Assembly (NCBI GenBank): GCA_016840025.1
Contig: JAEOTF010000290.1
Location: 1 to 13,757, forward strand
Direction of reading: 5' to 3'
Origin: Candidatus Hodarchaeota archaeon
Lineage (GTDB): Archaea; Asgardarchaeota; Heimdallarchaeia; Hodarchaeales; YT1-039
DNA: 13,757 bases
The notes under the pieces are model-generated. The model searched no databases, had not been told where the DNA came from, and was given only the letters and a program-made list of their open reading frames with translations. Position numbers and translations under genes: made by a program. Every line of letters begins with the position of its first letter. The first letter of the stretch is position 1. Shown in pieces: positions 1 through 4,484 of this stretch.

Positions 1-2
1 AA

Positions 3-83
3 GATACTGAGAGGGTTTCAGCACAAGATATTGTAGGTTCGATTATTATTGTCATCGCTGTAGCACTGATAACCCTTTTCTAA
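3..83 (+). CDS. C-terminal end of a membrane protein (partial)
   Basis: An open frame runs in from the left edge and stops with TAA at 81-83, giving 26 residues. After a short polar stretch (DTERVSAQDIVGS) it ends in a strongly hydrophobic run (IIIVIAVALITLF), which looks like a C-terminal transmembrane helix with almost nothing after it. The rest of the gene is outside the window, so no family can be named. An alternating purine/pyrimidine tract begins 7 bases after the stop, the same arrangement seen behind many genes further right. Moderate confidence that it is coding, because the frame is short. Confidence 0.5.
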   Translation, partial: DTERVSAQDIVGSIIIVIAVALITLF

Positions 84-90
84 CCTAGTT

Positions 91-100
91 CGTGTGCGTA
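91..100. repeat. Alternating C/G-T tract CGTGTGCGTA
   Basis: Ten bases of strict purine/pyrimidine alternation lie between the membrane-protein stop and the integrase promoter. It resembles the tract at 7749-7758 and may be the leftmost member of the boundary-tract series. It is short, so chance is possible. Confidence 0.4.
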
Positions 101-145
101 ATTACTATTACCCAGATAATAGTTGTTATCTGAGTTATAGTAAGG

Positions 146-154
146 TTAATATAC
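146..154 (+). promoter_or_regulatory. TATA box of the integrase gene
   Basis: TTAATATAC is centred about 30 bases before the ATG at 181, the archaeal spacing for a transcript that starts at or just before the start codon. No Shine-Dalgarno sequence precedes that ATG, which fits a leaderless or very short-leader mRNA. Confidence 0.5.
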
Positions 155-180
155 AGTTTATTTGTTTATTAGTATACAGA

Positions 181-1365
181 ATGCCTTTCCAGAAAGCTCA
201 GATCACGGGAATAGAGTTAGATGAATCAGTTAACAGGTTCTTAAACACAAAAACAACCAGCACAGCAAAAGCATACAGGGTCTGCCTAAGAAGATTCAGA
301 TATTTCTATGATAAACCATTCTCAGATTTTATTGATGAAATTGAGAAACAGACAGAAGCAAATAAGGGACTGCCTTTATCGCAGAGAATTAGACCAGGAG
401 AAGAAGCTATTAGAGGATTCATTGAATGGCATATTGAACAAAGGTACTCTCCGAATACGGTTAGACAGAGTGTTGCAGCTCTACAAAACGCCCTTAAATA
501 TTATGGTATTTCTATCAGCACTCAATTCATTGAGCTGCCACCTAATAGGCCTCTCCGTGAAAATGAGAAACATAGGTGGACTCTTGAAGAGGTTAAGAGC
601 TTCGTTGACGCAGCTGATTATCTCCGTGATAAAGCATTTATCCTGGTAGCTTTCCAGTCTGGGCTTTCTGTATCCGATATAGTTGCATTAAATTACGGTG
701 ACATCAAGAGAGAGTTCGAAGAGAATAAGCTTCCTTTAATAATACACACTTATCGGAAAAAGACGGGAAACGAGATCAAGACATTCCTTGGTAGAGACGC
801 AGTCCACTATCTCCAGCTTTACTTGAACTCTAGGCCAAACATCCAGCCTCGGGATCCATTATTCACGAAACTTGGAACAAATAAACGAGTCACAGATGGG
901 GCTTTGCAGAAGCAACTTAAACTGTATGCTGATAAAATGGATTTTCTTTTTGAGGAACAAGTTAATAACGGCTTTAACCCAGCAAGACCTCACAGCCTAC
1001 GCTCCGCATTCAGATCAAGGCTCACAGGAAAAATGAATGACACTCTAATCGAGTTCTTTATGGGTCATAGTATAGGTGAGCAGGTGAAGACCTACATTAA
1101 CATGCCAGATGATGAGCTACGAGAGCTCTATGCTAATTATGAGCACCTACTAGCCATCGAGAAGACAAGTAAAGATGAGATAGCTAACAAGAGCAAGACA
1201 GCTATCCCAGAGGCAGCTATGAAGCAGATACGTGAACAAGGCCAAAGAATAGCAGAGTTAGAAACCAAGTTGAATACTGTATCAGACCAATTATTGAATC
1301 TGGAGAAAAAGATAAGCCTACAGCTTCAGGGCTTCGAGGCAGCTCTGAAAGCACAGGCAAAATAA
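181..1365 (+). CDS. Tyrosine recombinase / site-specific integrase
   Basis: A 394-aa protein with an N-terminal SAM-like DNA-binding domain (about 15-115) and a C-terminal catalytic domain (about 130-325). Visible catalytic residues are the hairpin lysine (YRKKTG, K193/K194), H271-x-x-R274 (HSLR), G295-H296 (MGH) and the nucleophile Y305 (KTYIN). The first catalytic arginine, normally in a GLR motif, is not seen: the position reads GLSVSD (S163). Residues 345-394 form a probable coiled-coil tail. The ATG at 181 is preferred over an in-frame GTG at 94 because the extra 29 residues do not look like part of the family and a TATA box lies about 30 bases upstream of 181. The end of the gene and its downstream DNA are duplicated at 4204-4416. 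It would cut and rejoin DNA at specific sites for an integrative element, and may act on the modular region to its right (inference). Confidence 0.88.
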   Translation: MPFQKAQITGIELDESVNRFLNTKTTSTAKAYRVCLRRFRYFYDKPFSDFIDEIEKQTEANKGLPLSQRIRPGEEAIRGFIEWHIEQRYSPNTVRQSVAALQNALKYYGISISTQFIELPPNRPLRENEKHRWTLEEVKSFVDAADYLRDKAFILVAFQSGLSVSDIVALNYGDIKREFEENKLPLIIHTYRKKTGNEIKTFLGRDAVHYLQLYLNSRPNIQPRDPLFTKLGTNKRVTDGALQKQLKLYADKMDFLFEEQVNNGFNPARPHSLRSAFRSRLTGKMNDTLIEFFMGHSIGEQVKTYINMPDDELRELYANYEHLLAIEKTSKDEIANKSKTAIPEAAMKQIREQGQRIAELETKLNTVSDQLLNLEKKISLQLQGFEAALKAQAK

Positions 1366-1510
1366 TGTCGTTTACCTAGACCTTTTACACCGAATTATGT
1401 CCGTGATATTCTATATAGATTAAATACGTTCTATATAGTTCGTGTTTGTTCTGTTTGTAACAAGTGTTCGGGTATAATATACATGAATTATTTTCAATGA
1501 TGAGAATAAT
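1298..1510 (+). repeat. Long direct repeat, copy A (integrase 3' end plus downstream DNA)
   Basis: It aligns without gaps to 4204-4416 (offset 2906), with 46 mismatches in 213 by hand count, about 78% identity. It holds the last 22 codons of the integrase and 145 bases of noncoding DNA. The best conserved parts are noncoding: an identical 25-base block at 1367-1391 and two TTCTATATAG boxes exactly 20 bases apart (1409-1418 and 1429-1438). CTATATAG is itself a palindrome. Paired short boxes next to an integrase gene are what recombinase core or arm sites look like. Confidence 0.85.
1471..1482 (+). promoter_or_regulatory. TATA-like sequence ahead of the structured RNA region
   Basis: GGTATAATATAC is a good archaeal TATA box reading rightward. 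Transcription would start near 1505 and run into the CCTAGG fold and the cloverleaf-like fold. There is no coding start in range, so a noncoding transcript is the simplest reading. Confidence 0.35.
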
Positions 1511-1541
1511 TAGTACACATACGAGTCAAGCTTAGAGAAGA

Positions 1542-1614
1542 CCTAGGTGAGTGAATCAGGGGAAAGCAATGAAACCCCTGATTTCACCATGTTTATCCTA
1601 GGCTGCACTTTTTT
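1542..1614 (+). ncRNA. Structured element, copy A: CCTAGG stem with inner 12-bp hairpin and T6 tail
   Basis: The outer stem pairs CCTAGG 1542-1547 with 1597-1602. The inner stem pairs GTGAATCAGGGG (1551-1562) with CCCCTGATTTCAC (1575-1587), one base bulged, around a 12-base loop. Six T residues follow at 1609-1614, as in an archaeal terminator. A second copy with the same stems but a different apical sequence lies inverted at 2899-2967, so the stems are kept while the loop changes. It is not recognised as SRP RNA, RNase P RNA, tRNA or a C/D box RNA. It could instead be an inverted-repeat end of a mobile segment. Confidence 0.5.
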
Positions 1615-1617
1615 GGA

Positions 1618-1698
1618 AGGGAGGAGAAGCTTAGCATCGAGGGAACTGCCTCCAGAGGTCAGCTCATACCTCTGTCCTAAGCATCCGATACTCCTCAT
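1618..1698 (+). ncRNA. Cloverleaf-like nested stem structure, unidentified
   Basis: Four stems nest without conflict: GAGGAG 1621-1626 with CTCCTC 1691-1696; GCTTAG 1629-1634 with CTAAGC 1677-1682; GAGG 1639-1642 with CCTC 1649-1652; and CAGAGGT 1653-1659 with ACCTCTG 1668-1674. A competing pairing, ATCG 1636-1639 with CGAT 1686-1689, would allow a switch or pseudoknot. It lacks tRNA landmarks (no T-loop GTTCRA, no plausible anticodon arm) and matches no riboswitch recognised here. It lies directly after the T6 tail of the previous fold. Confidence 0.4.
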
Positions 1699-1841
1699 AT
1701 TCAACAGAATAATCCAATAATAAAACAGTGATTGGAAAACACTGATTAGAGAACCATCTTCTGAATATTAAACAAGTGTATACAAATGTAAACAGGGAAT
1801 TCAAAAACTGTGTGCTTTTAGACCTTAAATTCTAGAAGGAA

Positions 1842-1891
1842 TCTTAGGAGTTCAATTAGACTATACTCAACTAGTAGGCTTCCTCCTGAGA
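1842..1891. other. 9-bp hairpin arms TCTTAGGAG / CTCCTGAGA
   Basis: TCTTAGGAG at 1842-1850 can pair with CTCCTGAGA at 1883-1891 (one G-U pair) around a 32-base loop. It is the only notable structure in the gene-free stretch 1700-1905. Confidence 0.25.
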
Positions 1892-1905
1892 CTACGAACC
1901 ATTTA

Positions 1906-2129
1906 ATGAACAGTTTTATCATTGTACTCGAGTATACATTATTTGTCTTTTAAAATAGGTTATAACAAACAATGACATATTTATAATGGTTTAATAATTG
2001 TATAACTAAAATATACATATGTTAACATCTTTTTTTATTAACATGTTTTTAAAAAGAGTTATAATATATATTTTAAATATCGATTAATATTAAATGTGTT
2101 ATTTGTAAGCATATTTCATTAAACGTTTT
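1906..2129. other. Gene-free, very A+T-rich stretch
   Basis: Almost entirely A and T, with runs such as TTTAAAAAGAG and repeated ATATAC/TTAACAT words, including the palindrome ATGTTAACAT. No open frame of useful length exists on either strand. It could be promoter-rich or an easily melted origin-like region. No iteron array is evident. Confidence 0.3.
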
Positions 2130-2135
2130 GCGCGC
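2130..2135. repeat. GCGCGC tract
   Basis: Lies 42 bases beyond the stop of the minus-strand gene at 2178. Its left flank GTTTTGCGCGC is shared with the long tract at 3944-3957. Confidence 0.5.
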
Positions 2136-2152
2136 TCTTACATGTGAGTAAT

Positions 2153-2162
2153 AAAAAAAAAA
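2153..2162 (-). terminator. T10 terminator of the DUF4242-like gene
   Basis: Ten A residues on the plus strand are a T10 run on the transcribed minus strand, 15 bases past the stop codon and preceded by GCCCC. Oligo-T runs are the typical archaeal termination signal. Confidence 0.6.
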
Positions 2163-2177
2163 GGGGCGTTTTATTTA

Positions 2178-2450
2178 TTACCTAAAGTCCTCGGAATCAA
2201 CCTTCATCATAGGGTAAACGCCTTCAAGAGGCATTCCCGCTTGTACTATCAAGTCTTTTACGGTTTTCTGATCTTTTCCATTCCATTCACAAAGGATTTT
2301 CACTATCTTTCCTTTATCATCAAGCTGAGCCCAGCTGGAAACCCAGTAAGCATCAGCTGTACATAGAGCCTTGGCTTTCTTTCCTAAAGGTGTAGCTTCC
2401 TCTATACTTATAGGACCTGGCATTGGATGAACTGCTAAAAATTTAGGCAT
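2178..2450 (-). CDS. DUF4242-like small alpha/beta protein
   Basis: A 90-aa protein reading MPKFLAVHPMPGP at the start and YPMMKVDSEDFR at the end. The pattern (opening beta strand with H, a helix, a W-S-S-W strand, a K-ILCEW strand, a second helix and a closing V-Y-P-M-M strand) resembles the DUF4242/SCO4226-type ferredoxin-fold proteins, some of which bind nickel. The residues suit a small dimeric metal- or ligand-binding protein, but no role can be assigned. The ATG is well supported by a GGAGG site (2455-2459 in plus-strand numbering) 4 bases upstream, and an A+T box near 2487-2496 could be its TATA. It is the only gene inside the CCTAGG-bounded segment and ends in a T10 terminator. Confidence 0.75.
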   Translation of the reverse strand: MPKFLAVHPMPGPISIEEATPLGKKAKALCTADAYWVSSWAQLDDKGKIVKILCEWNGKDQKTVKDLIVQAGMPLEGVYPMMKVDSEDFR

Positions 2451-2506
2451 ATATCCTCCACCAATAAATTTCTTTTACAAGTAAATATTTAATTTTTTCT
2501 TATTAA

Positions 2507-2523
2507 TGCATACGCGTGTGTAT
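2507..2523. repeat. Alternating purine/pyrimidine tract with CGCGTGTG
   Basis: Seventeen bases of unbroken alternation (TGCATACGCGTGTGTAT), a sequence class able to adopt Z-DNA. It separates the promoter of the 2178-2450 gene from the hairpin cluster on its right. Confidence 0.5.
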
Positions 2524-2533
2524 TGTGTTTATT

Positions 2534-2638
2534 GGGTTTGGGGCGTGTTGTTGCCTTCGCTTTTGCCCCGCTCCCGTTCACGGAGGGAAAAATAGCAATC
2601 ACCGTGGATGCTTGAGGTATTCATAACAAGCATCTTTT
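2534..2638 (+). ncRNA. Cluster of three hairpins, possible noncoding RNA
   Basis: Hairpin 1: GGG 2534-2536 and GGGGC 2540-2544 with GCCCC 2565-2569 and CCC 2573-2575, with a small internal loop. Hairpin 2: CACGG 2579-2583 with CCGTG 2602-2606. Hairpin 3: GATGCTTG 2607-2614 with CAAGCATC 2627-2634, a perfect 8-bp stem followed by TTTT. The block is much richer in G+C than its surroundings, as structured RNAs are in A+T-rich archaea. The final stem plus T run could be a rightward terminator. No family recognised. Confidence 0.4.
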
Positions 2639-2898
2639 GTTAGTTAATTTTTAGTTATATAAAACACTCGTACGCAATGTATTTATTATATTTACTCATA
2701 AATAGTTAAATTTATTTAAATACATAGTATGCGATTGTAAATATAGCTTCAAAAGTTTTTCCTCTTGAAGCAAGGGGGCTTGGGAATATCCAAAGATCTA
2801 GTAATCTTTTCCCAATCCCTACACTTCTCACGTACGTGCACATACTATAGATCATTTTTCCATTTTCTCTATATGTTTAACAACTGTAAACATTTTAT
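2639..2898. other. Gene-free stretch with a nested hairpin and a 17-base alternating tract
   Basis: No convincing gene is seen. TTGGGA 2780-2785 pairs with TCCCAA 2810-2815, enclosing AAAGAT 2792-2797 with ATCTTT 2804-2809, a two-part hairpin. CACGTACGTGCACATAC at 2829-2845 is 17 bases of perfect purine/pyrimidine alternation. An open frame at 2765-2953 (plus) has no recognisable protein features and runs into the inverted structured element, so it is not annotated. Confidence 0.35.
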
Positions 2899-2967
2899 GC
2901 CTAGGATCTCATCCTCGAGTGAAATCAGAGAAGTCTATTACCACTCAAGCTGATTCACTCACCTAGG
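2899..2967 (-). ncRNA. Structured element, copy B (inverted relative to copy A)
   Basis: Read on the minus strand it begins with the same 18-mer as copy A, CCTAGGTGAGTGAATCAG (2967-2950). It then has a different 21-base apical part, CTGATTTCAC (2928-2919) and a closing ATCCTAGGC (2907-2899). The outer CCTAGG stem and the GTGAATCAG/CTGATTTCAC stem are both kept. The apical sequence differs and can still form a short stem (GAGT/ACTT). Directly upstream on this strand is a 6-bp hairpin AAGGTG/CACCTT (2985-2999). Confidence 0.5.
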
Positions 2968-3024
2968 CAATTCTCCCCCGCCAAAAGGTGAAGCACCTTA
3001 ACTTCAACATGTATAGGCCCGACT

Positions 3025-3035
3025 ACGCGCACGTT
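3025..3035. repeat. Alternating tract TACGCGCACGT
   Basis: Eleven alternating bases just outside the right CCTAGG repeat, another member of the boundary-tract series. Confidence 0.45.
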
Positions 3036-3086
3036 TAATTAACTTTATGAAAAAGTATTTTATCCATGTAACATTTTACATTAATC

Positions 3087-3136
3087 GCTACGTTTAGATT
3101 TCCTTCCTTTGTGAATAAAAATGTTCTAAACGTAGC
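3087..3136. repeat. Perfect 12-bp inverted repeat with 26-base loop
   Basis: GCTACGTTTAGA at 3087-3098 and TCTAAACGTAGC at 3125-3136 are exact inverted copies. It lies in the gene-free stretch between the structured element and the end of the minus-strand winged-helix gene. It could be a terminator stem, a recombinase or regulator site, or a relic of a mobile-element end. Confidence 0.6.
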
Positions 3137-3169
3137 CTCCTAGTTTTGTAGAAACCTGGTTTTTCTTGT

Positions 3170-3178
3170 CGCGCGCGC
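3170..3178. repeat. CGCGCGCGC tract
   Basis: Nine alternating C/G bases, 15 bases past the stop of the minus-strand winged-helix gene (stop at 3194-3196). Confidence 0.7.
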
Positions 3179-3193
3179 CTGGAGAAGAACTGG

Positions 3194-3505
3194 TTATAAT
3201 TTTCTAATGTTTTTCTCTGGTGGTATTCCGTTTACTGCGTCTATCATGAGGTATATGCAGTGGGATACGATGTGTCCTTTATCCGTTAAACTGACCCATC
3301 TTGTACGTGGTTGAACGTCTTTATAGGTGATTAAACCTGATTCAGATAAGGCTTCAATACTTCTGTTTATCCCTGTGCGGTGCTTTACACCTATACCTTC
3401 TGCTAACTCGGATAGGTTCAGTTTCTCTTTTTTGTGTAGGAGATAGAGTATCGCGCATGAATGCTTGTATTTGAAGGGCTTTAATTCTGGGGGAATAATT
3501 CCCAT
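3194..3505 (-). CDS. Winged-helix transcriptional regulator
   Basis: A 103-aa single-domain protein. Residues about 15-85 show a winged helix: a first helix (KHSCAILYLLHKK), the HTH (NLSELAEGIGVKHRTGINRSIEAL), then the wing (GLITYKDVQPRTRWVSLTDKG), as in MarR/ArsR-like archaeal regulators. The ATG at 3505 is chosen over an in-frame TTG at 3517 because the TATA box TTATAAG lies about 25 bases upstream, so the mRNA would begin at that ATG. It diverges from a second winged-helix gene across a 137-base promoter region, which suggests auto- and cross-regulation. A CGCGCGCGC tract follows its stop. The target is unknown. Confidence 0.75.
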   Translation of the reverse strand: MGIIPPELKPFKYKHSCAILYLLHKKEKLNLSELAEGIGVKHRTGINRSIEALSESGLITYKDVQPRTRWVSLTDKGHIVSHCIYLMIDAVNGIPPEKNIRKL

Positions 3506-3530
3506 ATTTAGAGTCAACGGTGTAAAGCTT

Positions 3531-3580
3531 ATAAGTATGGTTAAACGCTCTGCGTTATTCGTTAATCGTAAAATACTTAT
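3531..3580. promoter_or_regulatory. Divergent promoter with mirrored TATA boxes and CGTTA repeats
   Basis: ATAAGTAT (3531-3538) and ATACTTAT (3573-3580) are perfect inverted copies of each other and serve as TATA boxes for the minus and plus genes respectively. Between them are AACG-CTCTG-CGTT and two direct CGTTA words (CGTTATTCGTTAAT), which are candidate operator half-sites for one of the two winged-helix proteins. Confidence 0.45.
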
Positions 3581-3642
3581 GTATCTACTATTATTGTTGT
3601 TTTTTAATGTCCTGTGGTAATGAAAGAAAACTAAGGGGAAAC

Positions 3643-3894
3643 ATGGAAATTAAAAAGGAAATATTGAATATTTTGAAAGAAGGAGAAACGGTGCCTACGA
3701 GAATTCAACATAAAGTACATGTTAGCAATGTGATTATTACACGCTATTTATTGAGTTTAAAAAAGAATGGTTTGATAAAGGAATTTAAATCTGATTCCTC
3801 CAACCGTAAACACTATTCCCTAACAGAGAAAGGAGAAAATTACCTTAAAATGATTGAAGAACTGTATAACTACTCTACTAATCTTCTTAAATGA
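3643..3894 (+). CDS. HTH_45-type winged-helix protein
   Basis: An 83-aa protein starting MEIKKEILNILKEGE. Its layout (EIL-IL-EGE, T-R-I-HK, S-V-I--RYLLSLKKNGLI, then YSLTEKGENYLK) follows the archaeal HTH_45 family of small winged-helix DNA-binding proteins common in archaea and their viruses. ATG 3643 has a nearby AAGGGG (3633-3638). An in-frame ATG at 3607 lies where a leaderless transcript would begin, so a 95-aa form is possible, but its extra residues look unrelated to the family. The stop is followed after 1 base by TGCGTGCGCA. It diverges from the 3194-3505 regulator. Confidence 0.7.
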   Translation: MEIKKEILNILKEGETVPTRIQHKVHVSNVIITRYLLSLKKNGLIKEFKSDSSNRKHYSLTEKGENYLKMIEELYNYSTNLLK

Positions 3895-3895
3895 A

Positions 3896-3905
3896 TGCGT
3901 GCGCA
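3896..3905. repeat. TGCGTGCGCA tract
   Basis: Begins 1 base after the stop codon of the winged-helix gene. It is alternating and palindromic apart from the central TG (TGCG-TG-CGCA). Confidence 0.6.
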
Positions 3906-3943
3906 TTATTCTACTTCAAACACCATAAAGATGGGAATGTTTT

Positions 3944-3957
3944 GCGCGCGCGCGCGC
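3944..3957. repeat. (GC)7 tract, the longest in the window
   Basis: Fourteen bases of pure GC dinucleotide repeat, preceded by TGTTTT as at 2130. The open frame to its right continues straight out of it (reading R-A-R-A), so no start codon belongs to that frame. Confidence 0.8.
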
Positions 3958-4130
3958 AGACCCAGAAACACAGCGAAACGGACACAATTAAAGATGAGGA
4001 AAATAGGCCTGCAGGAAACAAAGTTGGTTCAACTAGGTTAAGTCCCGACCCACAGACCCACGAAATAAATGAAGGCGATGAAGATAAAGTTTCAGGTGAA
4101 CGTGTCTGGGAAGGAGTCCTTGAACGATAG
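3958..4130 (+). pseudogene. Probable 3' fragment of an acidic, low-complexity protein
   Basis: A frame opens out of the (GC)7 tract and runs about 57 codons to TAG at 4128-4130. It is rich in D, E, K and P (for example KDEENRPAGNK and EINEGDEDKVSGERVWEGV) and looks like a disordered linker and tail. The only upstream start in frame is an ATG at 3891 that overlaps the previous stop and would translate the tract itself, so a truncated gene end is more likely than an intact gene. The 64 bases between this stop and the next tract show nothing clear. Confidence 0.3.
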
Positions 4131-4194
4131 TAGCCAAGATGAGACTGGTGCAATGACTTCCTTGGAGAATCCAGTATGAAGAAAAAGACCAACA

Positions 4195-4202
4195 GCGCGC
4201 GC
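4195..4202. repeat. GCGCGCGC tract at the left edge of the integrase fragment
   Basis: Homology to the integrase gene starts at about 4204, one base after this tract, and none is seen before it. Confidence 0.75.
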
Positions 4203-4203
4203 A

Positions 4204-4272
4204 AATTAGAGAATAAAATAAGCTTGCAGCTTCGGGGGTTCGAAGCAGCTCTTAGGTCACAAACAAAATCAC
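4204..4272 (+). pseudogene. Integrase C-terminal remnant
   Basis: Translates to KLENKISLQLRGFEAALRSQ and a few more residues, matching the last 22 codons of the integrase (NLEKKISLQLQGFEAALK) at most positions. The former stop codon TAA is now TCA, so the frame runs on into what is noncoding in copy A. No catalytic part is present. It is a remnant of a related, diverged integrase gene cut at a GC tract, not a working gene. Confidence 0.8.
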
Positions 4273-4416
4273 GTCGTTTACCTAGACCTTTTACACCAAA
4301 TTATGTTTATGGCGTTCTATATAGATTGGACCTGTTCTATATAGTACCTTTATATTCTGTTTGTAACAAGCGTTTGAACACAATGAACGTGAATTATTTT
4401 CAAAGATGAGAACAAT
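4204..4416 (+). repeat. Long direct repeat, copy B
   Basis: Gap-free partner of 1298-1510. The identical 25-base block is at 4273-4297 and the TTCTATATAG pair at 4315-4324 and 4335-4344, again 20 bases apart. The match ends at 4416 and the next bases are CGCGCAC, while copy A continues with an unrelated TAGTACACATACG. Both edges therefore coincide with alternating tracts. Confidence 0.85.
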
Positions 4417-4423
4417 CGCGCAC
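4417..4423. repeat. CGCGCAC tract at the right edge of the integrase fragment
   Basis: Starts at the first base after the long repeat ends and precedes the promoter of the PLD-like gene. Confidence 0.6.
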
Positions 4424-4454
4424 TGTTATGGTAATATTATTGTTACCATTAGAA

Positions 4455-4464
4455 TTCAAATATC
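4455..4464 (+). promoter_or_regulatory. TATA-like box of the PLD-like gene
   Basis: TTCAAATATC is centred about 26 bases before the ATG at 4485, which suggests a leaderless mRNA. Confidence 0.35.
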
Positions 4465-4484
4465 CGTTAGTTGTTTGTTCAACC

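Larger units (their letters stand above)
1542..2967. mobile_element. Candidate 1.4-kb segment bounded by CCTAGG inverted repeats
   Basis: The 18-mer CCTAGGTGAGTGAATCAG at 1542-1559 is found perfectly inverted at 2950-2967. The two ends also share an inner CTGATTTCAC (1578-1587 and inverted 2919-2928) and ATCCTAGGC (1595-1603 and inverted 2899-2907). Imperfect terminal inverted repeats of 62-69 bases therefore enclose 1426 bases. The segment holds two structured regions, an A+T-rich stretch and one gene (2178-2450, minus strand). No transposase lies inside and no clear target-site duplication is visible, so it would be non-autonomous if mobile. The alternative is two convergent copies of one RNA gene. 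Confidence 0.4.

Noticed and set aside
308..649. Second plus-strand frame within the integrase
   Set aside because: An overlapping frame inside the recognised integrase, without family features.
1542..1603. SRP RNA, RNase P RNA or box C/D RNA identity for the CCTAGG fold
   Set aside because: The key conserved motifs of each (SRP helix 8 GGAA/AGCAG pair, RNase P conserved regions, paired C and D boxes) are absent or only partly matched.
1529..1700. Possible tRNA gene as an integration target
   Set aside because: No T-loop GTTCRANYC, acceptor CCA context or 7-base acceptor/anticodon arm set could be found. The stems do not match tRNA geometry.
2765..2953. Open frame on the plus strand
   Set aside because: It overlaps the conserved inverted structured element and a nested hairpin. 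Its composition (runs of F, H, S, Y) is not protein-like and it has no ribosome site or TATA box.
3911..4204. Minus-strand open frame of 97 codons
   Set aside because: A shadow of the plus-strand fragment and GC tract. Low-complexity, with no start signals.
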